In this document: piece after piece, positions 23,949 to 33,083 of the stretch
How positions within the stretch are numbered: position 1 is the stretch's first letter
Layout of the letters: each line of letters begins with the position of its first letter
Assembly (NCBI GenBank): GCA_018433585.1
Contig: JAHDQW010000002.1
Span: 124,001-188,000 of the forward strand
Direction of reading: 5' to 3'
From: Candidatus Praeruminimicrobium purgamenti
GTDB lineage: Bacteria; Elusimicrobiota; Endomicrobiia; Endomicrobiales; Endomicrobiaceae
Length of the DNA: 64,000 nt
Made by a program: the position numbers and the translations under genes
Notes under the pieces: model-generated
What the model saw: the letters and a program-made list of their open reading frames with translations, nothing else
Databases searched by the model: none
What the model was told of the DNA's origin: nothing

Positions 23949-24886
23949 TTTAACACCGCTGCCTTTATAATAACGTTTATTAATATCTGCACCAACGCTA
24001 TAGGCGCAAGATATTTCCAGCAGAAGCTTAACATCTGGTCGGTTCTTAATCTTGCGAAAATAGTTCTTATTACCGCAAGCAAGAAGATTATAAACGTTAC
24101 TTTTATTATGTAAATTATAAAATTAAAAATAAAGAAACTTCCGTAACCGAAAGGAAGAAATACTGCAGCTACAAGAGAAGCTCCGGCTATCGTCTGCATA
24201 TTCATGGCAAGCCTGAAATAAGCGAACAAAGGACCTGTATATTCTGTAAAAGAACCTGCGACTATTTCAGTTTCGGCTTCAGGAATATCAAAAGGAACTT
24301 TTTCAAGTTTCCCCTGCAAAGTCACAATTGCAACGGCAAAAGCTATAAAGTTTACAAGCCACAAACTGCCGCCGGCATTATAAAAATTAATCACTTCTGT
24401 AAATGACCATGAACTTGCAAGAATAGTAGGTGCAAGAACAGCCATAAACAAAGGAACTTCATAAGAAAAAAGCTGCGTTAAAACTCTCATAGAACCTATA
24501 AGAGCATACTGAGATCTTGAATACCAGCCTGCCAAACTGTACGTTAACGTAGGTATTGTAAGCATATATAAAACAAATATAATGTCTCCGTTAAAAGACA
24601 TTATAGATTCTTTACGCCATAAAGGAATATATAAGTAAGCTATTATTACGGAGCTGCAGGCAACCAAAGGCAAAGCTTTGAAAATTTTTCTGTCCGCATT
24701 TTTAGGAATAATAAGCTCTTTTGCCAAAAGTTTAATAAAGTCGGCGACAGGCTGAAACCAAGGAGGCCCCATTCTGTTCTGCATTTTTGCATAAACTTTT
24801 CTGTCGAAATATTCTCCTATCATAGATAAAACAACCAAGAATAATATTCCGGGAAAAACTAAAATTTTTAATAGCAATAAAATCAT
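23945..24886 (-). CDS. Complex I-like hydrogenase, membrane anchor subunit (NuoH-like)
   Basis: 313 residues with about eight membrane helices. QNRMGPPWFQPVADFIKLLAKE is the conserved NuoH/EchB/HycD loop that contacts the large subunit, and EIVAGSFTEYTGPLFAYF is the acidic loop near the ion pathway. It anchors the peripheral arm and links redox chemistry to ion movement. It is separated by 1 nt from the large-subunit gene. Confidence 0.9.
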   Translation of the reverse strand: MILLLLKILVFPGILFLVVLSMIGEYFDRKVYAKMQNRMGPPWFQPVADFIKLLAKELIIPKNADRKIFKALPLVACSSVIIAYLYIPLWRKESIMSFNGDIIFVLYMLTIPTLTYSLAGWYSRSQYALIGSMRVLTQLFSYEVPLFMAVLAPTILASSWSFTEVINFYNAGGSLWLVNFIAFAVAIVTLQGKLEKVPFDIPEAETEIVAGSFTEYTGPLFAYFRLAMNMQTIAGASLVAAVFLPFGYGSFFIFNFIIYIIKVTFIIFLLAVIRTIFARLRTDQMLSFCWKYLAPIALVQILINVIIKAAVLK

Positions 24887-24887
24887 G

Positions 24888-26108
24888 TTATTTATCCAAC
24901 TTTTTCAGTTTAGTAAAATCCACGCCTCTGTTTTTCTTATACCAGTCAATAGAAAACTCTCTTAACGTTTTCCAGTCCATTCTGTCTTCTTTTGCCGTTG
25001 AAACATTGTTAACGGCGACAATCATTCTGTCTGTGCATGAAAAACAAGGGTCTATTGCGGCTATGACTATAGGAACGTCCGCAAGATAACCGTCTTCCAG
25101 CATCTTTGCGACAGACTGAACGTTTGCAAGCGTAGGAGCTCTTAATTTGACTCTTTCAGGCTTATCCGTTCCGTTAGATTTAACGAAATGAATATCTTCG
25201 CCTCTAGGAGCCTCGTATCTGCTTACCGCTTCTCCGGCAGGAATAAGTCTCGGAGCAACTACCGACAACGGCCCCTGAGGAAGCTTTTTTAGTAATTGTC
25301 TTATTATTGAATATGACTGCATTAATTCTTTAACTCTGACGACTGCTCTTCCGTAAACGTCGCAATGATCGTCCGTAATAACTTCAAAATCAACTTCGCC
25401 GTAAGCAGCATAAGGATCGTCTTTTCTGATATCTCTTTTTATGCCTGATGCTCTTCCGGTAGGTCCGACTGCGCCGTATTTTAACGCATCTTCATGCGAA
25501 ATATATCCGACTTTTGAAAGCCTTTCTATCAAAGTAACTTCTTCCGTAGCCACCTGAACGTAATATTTTGTTCTTTCTTCCAAAATGTCAACGGCTTTTA
25601 ATATCTGGTCTTTCTCTTCTTCGGAGACATCTTTTCTTACTCCGCCGATAACGTTAACCGCGTAATTAACTCTGTTGCCGGTAAGAAGCGCAAGAAGATC
25701 CATAACTATTTCTCTGTCTCTCCACGAATACATAAGAAGAGTGTCAAAACCTATTTCATGAGCCGCAACGCCGAGCCATAAAAGATGGCTGTGTATTCTT
25801 TCCAATTCTCCGATTAAAGACCTTATATAAGCGGCTCTTGGAGGAATTTTAAGATTTGCGAGCTCTTCTATCGCCTGTATAAAACACGTTGAATGAGAAT
25901 GCGAACAGATGCCGCAGACTCTTTCAACCAAATAAACGCTTTGCAAAAATGTTCTTTCTTCACAAGCTTTTTCTATACCTCTGTGATTGTAACCGACTTT
26001 AACCAAAATATCGGCTACTCTTTCCCCTTTAAGAGTTACGTCAAAGCTTGCCGGTTCTTTAAGAGCCGGATGTTGAGGACCTATAGGAATGACAACTTTT
26101 TTACTCAT
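24888..26108 (-). CDS. Group 4 [NiFe]-hydrogenase large subunit (NuoD-like)
   Basis: 406 residues. All four Ni-binding cysteines are present: ERVCGICSHSHS (about 63-66) near the N-terminus and DPCFSCTDR (about 363-366) near the C-terminus. True NuoD proteins lack these, so this is a hydrogenase rather than complex I. The sequence continues about 40 residues after the second CxxC without the His-terminated peptide cleaved in other groups, as in Ech-like and Mbh-like forms. The expected reaction is H2 formation from ferredoxin, or the reverse, coupled to ion transport. It overlaps the NuoC-like gene by 8 bp. Confidence 0.92.
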   Translation of the reverse strand: MSKKVVIPIGPQHPALKEPASFDVTLKGERVADILVKVGYNHRGIEKACEERTFLQSVYLVERVCGICSHSHSTCFIQAIEELANLKIPPRAAYIRSLIGELERIHSHLLWLGVAAHEIGFDTLLMYSWRDREIVMDLLALLTGNRVNYAVNVIGGVRKDVSEEEKDQILKAVDILEERTKYYVQVATEEVTLIERLSKVGYISHEDALKYGAVGPTGRASGIKRDIRKDDPYAAYGEVDFEVITDDHCDVYGRAVVRVKELMQSYSIIRQLLKKLPQGPLSVVAPRLIPAGEAVSRYEAPRGEDIHFVKSNGTDKPERVKLRAPTLANVQSVAKMLEDGYLADVPIVIAAIDPCFSCTDRMIVAVNNVSTAKEDRMDWKTLREFSIDWYKKNRGVDFTKLKKLDK

Positions 26109-26604
26109 TTTTACCGCCGTCTGTCTCTTTTTCTGTTTTTTTGTCCAACATTGAAATATTCCAGTCTTTTCTCAAAGGATACTGTCCCTTAGGCCAATTG
26201 TCAGGCAAAGGGTATCTTCTCCCTTGTATAAGACCCGTAACATTTATTCCAAGCAAATCTTCAAGTTCTCTTTCCGAAAGTTCGGCAGCCGGAAACAAAT
26301 CCGTTATTGTCGGAACTGACGGATTTTCTCTTTCTGCGTTAACTTTTATGCTTAGCACGACTCCGTCTTCGCTGGACATATGATAAATAACCTGAAATTT
26401 GTCTTTCAAATCTAAGCCTGAAATTGTTGAAAGAATTGAAAAGCCTTCTTTTAAAACAAAACTTTCAAAACTTTCCCTGAAATATTTAGGATCAACCTCA
26501 ACCCAGACTCTTCTTTCTCTCTGGGCGGAGACATCCAATATATAAGACGAATACGTTTCTTTAAGCTTTTGCGCTATTTCATTTGCCGTTTTCATTTTTT
26601 TCAT
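26101..26604 (-). CDS. Complex I-like hydrogenase, NuoC-like subunit
   Basis: 167 residues. The 30-kDa-subunit fold is recognised by FQVIYHMSS, the acidic ITDLFPAAELSERELEDLLGI segment and YPLPDNWPKGQYPLRKDW, which is the family signature. It is a structural subunit of the peripheral arm. It overlaps the genes on both sides (26 bp with the small-subunit gene and 8 bp with the large-subunit gene), as is usual in tightly coupled operons. Confidence 0.87.
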   Translation of the reverse strand: MKKMKTANEIAQKLKETYSSYILDVSAQRERRVWVEVDPKYFRESFESFVLKEGFSILSTISGLDLKDKFQVIYHMSSEDGVVLSIKVNAERENPSVPTITDLFPAAELSERELEDLLGINVTGLIQGRRYPLPDNWPKGQYPLRKDWNISMLDKKTEKETDGGKNE

Positions 26605-27049
26605 CCGCTTGTTTTAATGAATCTTCGTATGATTTCAAGAGTTTTACAACTCCGTCTATAATCGCATCAGGACTTGCCGGACACCCCGGAATATACATAG
26701 AAACAGGAACCGCCTGGTCAACGCCGGAAACAACGCTGTAACAGCCGTCGATTGCTCCGCCGGAACATGCGCAGGCTCCTATCGCAATTACAAATTTAGG
26801 TTCAGGCATCTGTTCATATATTCTTACAAGTCTGTCTTTTAACTGTCTTGTTACCGGACCGGAACAAAGCAAAACGTCCGCATGTCTCGGTGTTCCCCTC
26901 AAAATAGAGCCGAATCTTTCGATGTCGTAAGTAGGAGTAAGAGCCGCAACAACTTCAATGTCGCAGCCGTTGCAGGCGCCGGCGTTAAAATGTATTACCC
27001 AAGGAGATTTTAATCTTGCCCAATTAATAACTTTATCGATTATTTTCAT
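26579..27049 (-). CDS. [NiFe]-hydrogenase small subunit (NuoB-like)
   Basis: 156 residues with the proximal [4Fe-4S] cluster ligands GACNGCDIE (two Cys), ACACSGG and PGCPASPD. The CNGCD form is that of group 4 hydrogenases; complex I NuoB has adjacent cysteines instead. It sits at the interface with the large subunit. It overlaps the NuoA-like gene by 4 bp. Confidence 0.9.
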   Translation of the reverse strand: MKIIDKVINWARLKSPWVIHFNAGACNGCDIEVVAALTPTYDIERFGSILRGTPRHADVLLCSGPVTRQLKDRLVRIYEQMPEPKFVIAIGACACSGGAIDGCYSVVSGVDQAVPVSMYIPGCPASPDAIIDGVVKLLKSYEDSLKQADEKNENGK

Positions 27050-27393
27050 TTTTCGTCCCTAAATAAAATCGGAATACTGACAAAAGATATTATTAAAAAC
27101 AATAAAACTATCAAAAGACTTCCGTCAATATGTATAGGAAGAGTAGCTATAAGCAAAACGACTACGTGCATAATCGTAAAGAAAAAAGCAAAAGGAAAAA
27201 ACTGGCTGTAGTTAGGTTTTCTTCTTTCTTCTATAGGTTCTTCGCCGCAGGCATAACTTTTTAATTTTCCTTCAGTATCGGCAACTGAACTTTTATAGGA
27301 AAGTCTGCCGAGCAAAAAGAAAATTATCAATATTACCAGAGATACGAGAACAAATATTACAGGAGGTAATGAAACAAATTTTACGATATCCAT
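27046..27393 (-). CDS. Complex I-like hydrogenase, NuoA-like subunit
   Basis: 115 residues with three membrane helices. The loop KLKSYACGEEPIEER resembles the Cys-containing NuoA loop (YECG), which in complex I lies near the quinone cavity. FFPFAFFFTIMHVVVLLI is the second helix. NuoA-like subunits are absent from Ech but present in complex I-like hydrogenases, so this supports a complex intermediate between Mbh/Ech and complex I. Confidence 0.85.
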   Translation of the reverse strand: MDIVKFVSLPPVIFVLVSLVILIIFFLLGRLSYKSSVADTEGKLKSYACGEEPIEERRKPNYSQFFPFAFFFTIMHVVVLLIATLPIHIDGSLLIVLLFLIISFVSIPILFRDEK

Positions 27394-27394
27394 T

Positions 27395-27715
27395 TTATCC
27401 CTTTAAATTTCTTATATTTCTTGTGTCTAACGAATCATGTTTTTTTACTATATTAAAAATAAGCCCCGCAGAAATAGTAAGAATGACTACTTCAACAACA
27501 ATCATTATAATAATAAATGACTGGGCCATTTCCGGTCTTCCGTTAAAATACCCGCACGAAGCAAGCAAAAGCGTTACGCCTTTTGTCATTATTTCTATAC
27601 CGATTATAGTCGCTATTATGTTTCTGGTAGTCATAATGGCATATATTCCGACTAAAAACAATACCGGAGTGGCTATAATGTACAGTTTAAAAAGCAATAT
27701 ATTTTCTACGCTCAT
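27395..27715 (-). CDS. Complex I-like hydrogenase, NuoK/MnhC-like subunit
   Basis: 106 residues with three membrane helices. IGIEIMTKGVTLLLAS carries the conserved Glu of the first NuoK/MrpC helix motif, and IIIMIVVEVVILTISAGL the second membrane Glu. These residues form part of the E-channel for ion translocation. One nt separates it from the NuoA-like gene. Confidence 0.87.
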   Translation of the reverse strand: MSVENILLFKLYIIATPVLFLVGIYAIMTTRNIIATIIGIEIMTKGVTLLLASCGYFNGRPEMAQSFIIIMIVVEVVILTISAGLIFNIVKKHDSLDTRNIRNLKG

Positions 27716-28227
27716 TTTTTATCCTTATTTTTATCTTTTTTAAACAAAACGACAACTGCAAACAAACCAGTTAAAAGAATAAGCGCCTGTCCTATCAAAT
27801 CGACATGTCTTAAATTCCAAATATTGTCTCTTGTGTCTATTGATTCCTGAACATTCTGCATCAACGGAACAAAAGTTATATTTTTACTGTCCAGCATATA
27901 CAGTGAAAAACCGCATACCAATACCAAAAGAACAAGTAAAACCATTTTTTTCATCATTGAAACAGAGTTTACTTTTCTTTGTTTTTCGTCAGGAGGAAGA
28001 GTAAGGCTGATAACGCTGATGAAAATAACAGTTATAAGTCCTGAACAAACGGACAATTCAAATATACCCGCCAGAGGACATGACAAAAGGAATAATGATA
28101 TAGAAACCAGCATACTTACTATACCTAAAATAATAGCTCCTCTTATTACTCTTGCATAAGAAACTGCAAAAATCGAAGATATTATTATAAGCGCCAACAA
28201 GATAATGTGAATATAAATACTGTCCAA
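27712..28227 (-). CDS. Complex I-like hydrogenase, NuoJ/MbhD-like subunit
   Basis: 171 residues with five membrane helices. The ELSVCSGLITVIFISVISLT segment resembles the third-helix region of NuoJ and the related MbhD-type subunits, where a pi-bulge is found in complex I. Its end overlaps the NuoK-like gene by 4 bp. Weak similarity is normal for this subunit; position supports the call. Confidence 0.78.
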   Translation of the reverse strand: MDSIYIHIILLALIIISSIFAVSYARVIRGAIILGIVSMLVSISLFLLSCPLAGIFELSVCSGLITVIFISVISLTLPPDEKQRKVNSVSMMKKMVLLVLLVLVCGFSLYMLDSKNITFVPLMQNVQESIDTRDNIWNLRHVDLIGQALILLTGLFAVVVLFKKDKNKDKK

Positions 28228-28236
28228 GATATCTCC

Positions 28237-29661
28237 TTAAAAAGATACTGCCGAATTTATCAAACCGTTTAAAACAAACGGGAACAACAAACCGACGACA
28301 ACCGTAATAGCACACAACAAAATAGAAACGAAAGTTATCGCAAGCGGAGCTTCTTTAACATTTTCAAAACCTTCTTTTAATCTGCCGAAAAATACTTTTT
28401 TCTGCATAATTAAGAAATACGTCATAGTTAAAATGCTTGCAAGAATAGCTATAACTGCGTAAACTTTTAAATCTGCAGTCCATAATGCAAGTATTATCAT
28501 AAGCTTACTCCAAAACCCTGACAACGGAGGAATTCCTGCCGTCGACAAAAATGCAATAACCGAAGTTGTTGAAGTTACAGGCATTTTAGAAGCAAGTCCG
28601 CCCATTTCGCTCATATCGGAAACATTAACCTGTTTTTCCAAAGCGGCAGAATTTACAAACAGCAAAGATTTAAAAACAGAATGGTTAAACAAATGAAATA
28701 TAGCGGCAGCAACGCCGAAAGTAGTGCCTGCGCCGAAACCCAAAACAATATAGCCTACCTGGCTTATGCTTGAATATGCAAGCATTCTTTTAAAATTGTT
28801 TTGATTGATTGCGGCAAAAGCGCCTAATACTATAGATATTGAAGCAAAAATTAAAAGGATTGACTGTATTGCAGTGTTGAATCCGAAAACGGAATAGAAT
28901 AATCTTATGAGCGTATAAATACCCGTTGTCTTTGTAACCATACCTGCCAAATACACCGACACGGGAGCCGGAGCCGCAAGATAAGAGTCAGGAAGCCATC
29001 CGTGAAAAGGCATTACGCCTCCCTTTATAAACAAACCTACTATAAAGAGAACGACGGCAGCCGTCACCAGAGAGTTGCCTCCGTACTGCTGGTACATATT
29101 TGAAACTGTTACAAAATCCGTACCGCCGGCAACTAAAAACAGTATCGCTATAGAGCTGAGCATCATAACGGTAGCAACCGAAGACATAACAAGATATTTA
29201 AAGCTTGCTTCCAACGCATTTTTATCTTTGTTAATTGCGATTAAAATATATGAGGTCGCCGCTATAACTTCTATAAATACATAAACCGAGAATATATCTC
29301 TTACAAAAAATAAACCGTTCATTCCGGCAAGAGAAAGAAGAATTAAATTTACAAAGTTAAATTGTTTTCTGTCGGAATCTTCCATTGCGTATAAAACCAA
29401 AATTGACGCAAAGGCTACAATTGCCGACGTAAGAAGCATAAGCCTTGAAATTCCGTCGCACTGAAAATCCAGCATAAAATAACTTACAAGATTTTGCACT
29501 GCGGGACATGTCGCATTGACCGGAAGGAAAAATGAAAAAGCCTGCACTATGCAAAATAAACTTGCAATAAAAACAGCAATTTTACCCGAAATTCTATAAA
29601 ACGGTAAATTGAAAAACAACACTAAAAATAATGGTATCAAAACTGCCAATGAAAAAGACAT
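28237..29661 (-). CDS. Antiporter-like subunit (NuoN/MrpD-like)
   Basis: 474 residues with about fourteen membrane helices. FSVYVFIEVIAATSYILIA contains the conserved Glu of helix 5, IKGGVMPFHGWLPDSYLAAPAPVS the Lys and half-channel loop of helix 7, and FNHSVFKSLLF the Lys of helix 8. This is one of three ion-pump-like subunits in the operon. It belongs to the same family as the Mrp Na+/H+ antiporter subunits; whether H+ or Na+ is moved cannot be told. Confidence 0.88.
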   Translation of the reverse strand: MSFSLAVLIPLFLVLFFNLPFYRISGKIAVFIASLFCIVQAFSFFLPVNATCPAVQNLVSYFMLDFQCDGISRLMLLTSAIVAFASILVLYAMEDSDRKQFNFVNLILLSLAGMNGLFFVRDIFSVYVFIEVIAATSYILIAINKDKNALEASFKYLVMSSVATVMMLSSIAILFLVAGGTDFVTVSNMYQQYGGNSLVTAAVVLFIVGLFIKGGVMPFHGWLPDSYLAAPAPVSVYLAGMVTKTTGIYTLIRLFYSVFGFNTAIQSILLIFASISIVLGAFAAINQNNFKRMLAYSSISQVGYIVLGFGAGTTFGVAAAIFHLFNHSVFKSLLFVNSAALEKQVNVSDMSEMGGLASKMPVTSTTSVIAFLSTAGIPPLSGFWSKLMIILALWTADLKVYAVIAILASILTMTYFLIMQKKVFFGRLKEGFENVKEAPLAITFVSILLCAITVVVGLLFPFVLNGLINSAVSF

Positions 29662-29670
29662 TTTACCTGC

Positions 29671-31473
29671 CTAAAAAATTATAAAAATAAATATTATGCC
29701 TAATATTACCCACAAAAGATAAACAGATATATTTCCAGTATGGGCTTTTTTTACAGATTCCGAAACAAAATTGACGCTTCCCGGAACTGTCACATCATAA
29801 AAATAATTTAACCCTTTATCTATGTTAAACATTGCATTTGAAAATTTTGTCACGGCTTTAATAAAAATTTCGTAAGGGTCAAATTTAATATTTTCATTAA
29901 GCTTATCAATTTTTATTTTATCTAAAGCAGCGGCAATAAAACCAAGTCCGTCATTTCTTTTTTTGCACGTATACACATTGTTTATAAAAGCCAGTATAAG
30001 AACTAATACTGAAACCGATATAAGAATAACCGTAATAATAACGGAATGCTCATTTTCAACCTGCCCTATCACATTAGAAACCAGCGTATGAGGGACTTTA
30101 TTAAATATACCGAACATTAAACATGCCAACGCTGAAATAATAGTCGGTATAAACATAAATACGGGAACTTCTTTTTCCTGTATTATTTTTTCTTTAGGTT
30201 TTGAATAAAATAATTTTATGCCCCAATTTAATATTGCAACGGCAGAAAGAAGAGAGCCGATTGAAAGGCAAACGTAAAAAGCCCAGTTTACAGATAAAGC
30301 GCTTGCATATATCATTTCTTTTGAAAAGAAAGCAAAGAAAAAAGGAACTCCCGCAAAAGCAGCTCCGGCTAAAACAAAGCTCATAAACGTATAAGGCATT
30401 GTCTGTCTCAAATTGCTCTTAACTCCGGATATTTCGGTTGAACCTTCCGCTTTTTCTATATTTCCCGCCACAAAAAACAAACAGGTTTTATAAACTATGT
30501 GCGCCGTCATATGAAACAAGGCTGCAACCATGCCGAAGACGGACAAAGAAGCAACGGCGACAATCATATAACCGGCTTGTCCTATGCTTGCATAAGAAAG
30601 CATTTTTTTAAAATCTTTCTGGTAAACGGCAAACATGTTTGCAACAAGCAGAGTTATTACTCCGAATATCATTGCATATATGCTTATATCAGAACCGATT
30701 TCTATGACAAACAAATCTTTAACTATTCTTATCAAAAGGTAAATGCTTAAAACTTTTTCTACGGCGGTTACCATAAAAACCATAAACGGCAACGGAGCTT
30801 TTACGGAAGCATCAGGTATCCAGCTGTGAAAAGGCATTGCGCCGGCTTTTGCCGCCGCTCCTATAAACATCATTATAAAAGCGAATACTGCTCCCGGCTG
30901 AGATATATCTACGTTAGTCTGAGATATCATAAAAGAACCGCCGACTGCGCATATCAGCATAACTCCGAACATAAGGCAAAGATCAGCTACAGACGAGATA
31001 ATAAGAGTTTTCAAAGCAGTCCAAACAGGCTTGTCTTTGCCTGCTGCAATCATACCGAACATAGGAATCATAAGTGCTTCCCAGAAAAGAAGCAGAACTA
31101 TAAAATTATCGGTTAACAAAACGCCGTTTGCAAAAGACAGAGCCAAAAGCATAAATGCGTAAAACATAAAAGTATTTTTTTCTTTTTTCATTGAAGCTAC
31201 GGCATATACGGCTGCCAAAAGAGCCGCAGCGCCGAGAACTATCATCATGAAAGAATTTAAACCGTAATATCTGAAATATAAATCCAAACGGAATAACAAA
31301 TGGGAATTAAACAAAATTTCCCTGCCGTAAAAAAACACGGAGAAAAAGCTGTTTACGGACACTGCCGCAAGAAACATAATTATTTTGACAATATTGTACT
31401 TTGAAGGAAGAAAGTACAAAAGAACGCCTGCCAATAAAGGAATAATAATAAAAACGTTTAACAATATGTTCAT
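29671..31473 (-). CDS. Antiporter-like subunit with C-terminal extension (NuoL-like)
   Basis: 600 residues. The core pump has FWEALMIPMFGMI, AKAGAMPFHSWIPDASVKAPLP and FHMTAHIVYKTCLFF with the conserved Glu, Lys and Lys. About 120 extra residues at the end contain FDPYEIFIKA followed by an amphipathic stretch and a last membrane helix, similar to the lateral helix arm of NuoL. It is the longest of the three pump-like subunits. Confidence 0.86.
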   Translation of the reverse strand: MNILLNVFIIIPLLAGVLLYFLPSKYNIVKIIMFLAAVSVNSFFSVFFYGREILFNSHLLFRLDLYFRYYGLNSFMMIVLGAAALLAAVYAVASMKKEKNTFMFYAFMLLALSFANGVLLTDNFIVLLLFWEALMIPMFGMIAAGKDKPVWTALKTLIISSVADLCLMFGVMLICAVGGSFMISQTNVDISQPGAVFAFIMMFIGAAAKAGAMPFHSWIPDASVKAPLPFMVFMVTAVEKVLSIYLLIRIVKDLFVIEIGSDISIYAMIFGVITLLVANMFAVYQKDFKKMLSYASIGQAGYMIVAVASLSVFGMVAALFHMTAHIVYKTCLFFVAGNIEKAEGSTEISGVKSNLRQTMPYTFMSFVLAGAAFAGVPFFFAFFSKEMIYASALSVNWAFYVCLSIGSLLSAVAILNWGIKLFYSKPKEKIIQEKEVPVFMFIPTIISALACLMFGIFNKVPHTLVSNVIGQVENEHSVIITVILISVSVLVLILAFINNVYTCKKRNDGLGFIAAALDKIKIDKLNENIKFDPYEIFIKAVTKFSNAMFNIDKGLNYFYDVTVPGSVNFVSESVKKAHTGNISVYLLWVILGIIFIFIIF

Positions 31474-31475
31474 AA

Positions 31476-32930
31476 TTAAATAGTTATCATCTGGTTTGCA
31501 GCTAAATTGGCAATTGTAAAGATATCACCGAAAAACAAACCAAATCCTAAAGACAAAACAGCCAAAATTATTACGCTGAACACCATAGGAGAAAATACTT
31601 TCTCTTTAGGCAGTAATTTAAAGTCGCCTCTTTCTTCACCGAGGAAAATCTTTGTAAAGAGCCTTACTATATAAAGAACAGTAAAAGCCGCGCATATTAT
31701 GAAAGCAAAACCGGTAAATACGTTGCCGTCCATAACGCTGCCTATTATAACCAAAAATTTACTAAAAAACCCCGCAAAAGGAGGAATGCCCATAACAGAC
31801 AAAGCGCAGCACGCAAAAGCTACCGCCGTAAAAGGCATATATTTCAAAAGTCCGCCCATTTTATCCAAATCTTTCGTATGTACTTTATGTTCTATAATAC
31901 CGGCGCACAAAAACAAACCTGCTTTTGCCAGACCGTGTATCAATATAAAAAGCATTGCTCCGGCAAAAGCGACTTTCCCGCCGGAAACGAATCCAAGAAA
32001 AATAAAAGCAAGCTGGCTTATCGTCGAGAAAGCTATTACTCTTTTAATGTCTTTTTCAACGAAAGCGATACCGCCTGAAACAAAAGCGCTTACGGCTATT
32101 ACAACCAATATTGCAGTTCTTAAAGAATCAGAAGGTATTATAACGAAACTGAAAAGCCTTCCGTACACATAAACGCCGATTTTAACAAGCACCGCGGCAT
32201 GAAGCAATGCCGTAACAGGCGAAGGAGCTATACCTGCATCTGCAAGCCATGAATGCAAAGGAAAAGTCGCCGATTTTGTAAAAATACCTATTAATATAAA
32301 TATTATTGCAAGATCAACAATTCCGCCCGTAATACCTGCATTGGCTATAATGTCCAAATCAAAGGAACCGGCAGTTTCTGCTATTATCAAGAAACCGACA
32401 AGCATAAACAAAGCGCCTGCAGCCGTTAACAAGAAAGCTTTATTGGCTCTTCTTACATACTCTTTTTCTCTGAAAAAGCCTATAAGTCTCCAGGAAGCAA
32501 GAGCCGTCATTTCCCAGAATATGTAAATAAATATTAAGTTTGCCGAGAAAATTATTCCCATCATGGAACCTAAAAACAGAACCACAATAAAATAATATTC
32601 GTTTTGATTTTCGTAATGTTTAATATACTCGAAAGAATAAATCAATATAACCGTGCTTACCAAAACGGAAGCCAAAGCGGTAAAAGTTGCAAATATATCA
32701 GCCTGTAAAATAAAATTTATGCCTAAAGGAAATTCAAAAACGTATTTAACAGTATTGCCGGATATAACTTCAGGAAGTAAAATACATAAAAAAACCATTG
32801 GAACAAGCATCAGCAGCAAAGCGGCAAAATTTCTAATTGAAACAGAAAATTTTGCTACCGCCGGCAATGTTGTTGACAAAAGTACTGGAACAAGAACTAT
32901 AAGCAGTAATAAAATATCATAAGACATCAA
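31476..32930 (-). CDS. Antiporter-like subunit, first gene of the hydrogenase operon (NuoL/MnhA-like)
   Basis: 484 residues with about fourteen membrane helices. IYIFWEMTALASWRLIGF (Glu of helix 5), TKSATFPLHSWLADAGIAPSPVTALLHAA (Lys of helix 7 and the family signature) and HGLAKAGLFLCAG are present. It lacks the lateral-helix extension. As the promoter-proximal gene it follows the promoter at 32973-33001. Confidence 0.87.
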   Translation of the reverse strand: MMSYDILLLLIVLVPVLLSTTLPAVAKFSVSIRNFAALLLMLVPMVFLCILLPEVISGNTVKYVFEFPLGINFILQADIFATFTALASVLVSTVILIYSFEYIKHYENQNEYYFIVVLFLGSMMGIIFSANLIFIYIFWEMTALASWRLIGFFREKEYVRRANKAFLLTAAGALFMLVGFLIIAETAGSFDLDIIANAGITGGIVDLAIIFILIGIFTKSATFPLHSWLADAGIAPSPVTALLHAAVLVKIGVYVYGRLFSFVIIPSDSLRTAILVVIAVSAFVSGGIAFVEKDIKRVIAFSTISQLAFIFLGFVSGGKVAFAGAMLFILIHGLAKAGLFLCAGIIEHKVHTKDLDKMGGLLKYMPFTAVAFACCALSVMGIPPFAGFFSKFLVIIGSVMDGNVFTGFAFIICAAFTVLYIVRLFTKIFLGEERGDFKLLPKEKVFSPMVFSVIILAVLSLGFGLFFGDIFTIANLAANQMITI

Positions 32931-32972
32931 GATAACCTGATTAAGTCTAAATTTTTAAAAAATTGCTCGCTT

Positions 32973-33001
32973 AGTATAGAGAATTTTAAAATATTTGTCA
33001 A
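32973..33001 (-). promoter_or_regulatory. Promoter of the hydrogenase operon
   Basis: On the minus strand TTGACA (33001-32996) and TATACT (32978-32973) with a 17-nt spacer, about 40 nt before the first ATG. Eleven genes follow with overlaps or gaps of at most 12 nt. Confidence 0.75.
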
Positions 33002-33083
33002 ATTCGGCAAAAACATTTTTTTATTTTCAAAATTCAAATATTTTAATTACAAATCAAACTGTTTTTTTTGGCGCTTTTTTGAA

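Noticed and set aside
24888-26108. Respiratory complex I NuoD
   Set aside because: The four nickel-binding cysteines are intact and there are no NuoE/F/G genes in the operon.
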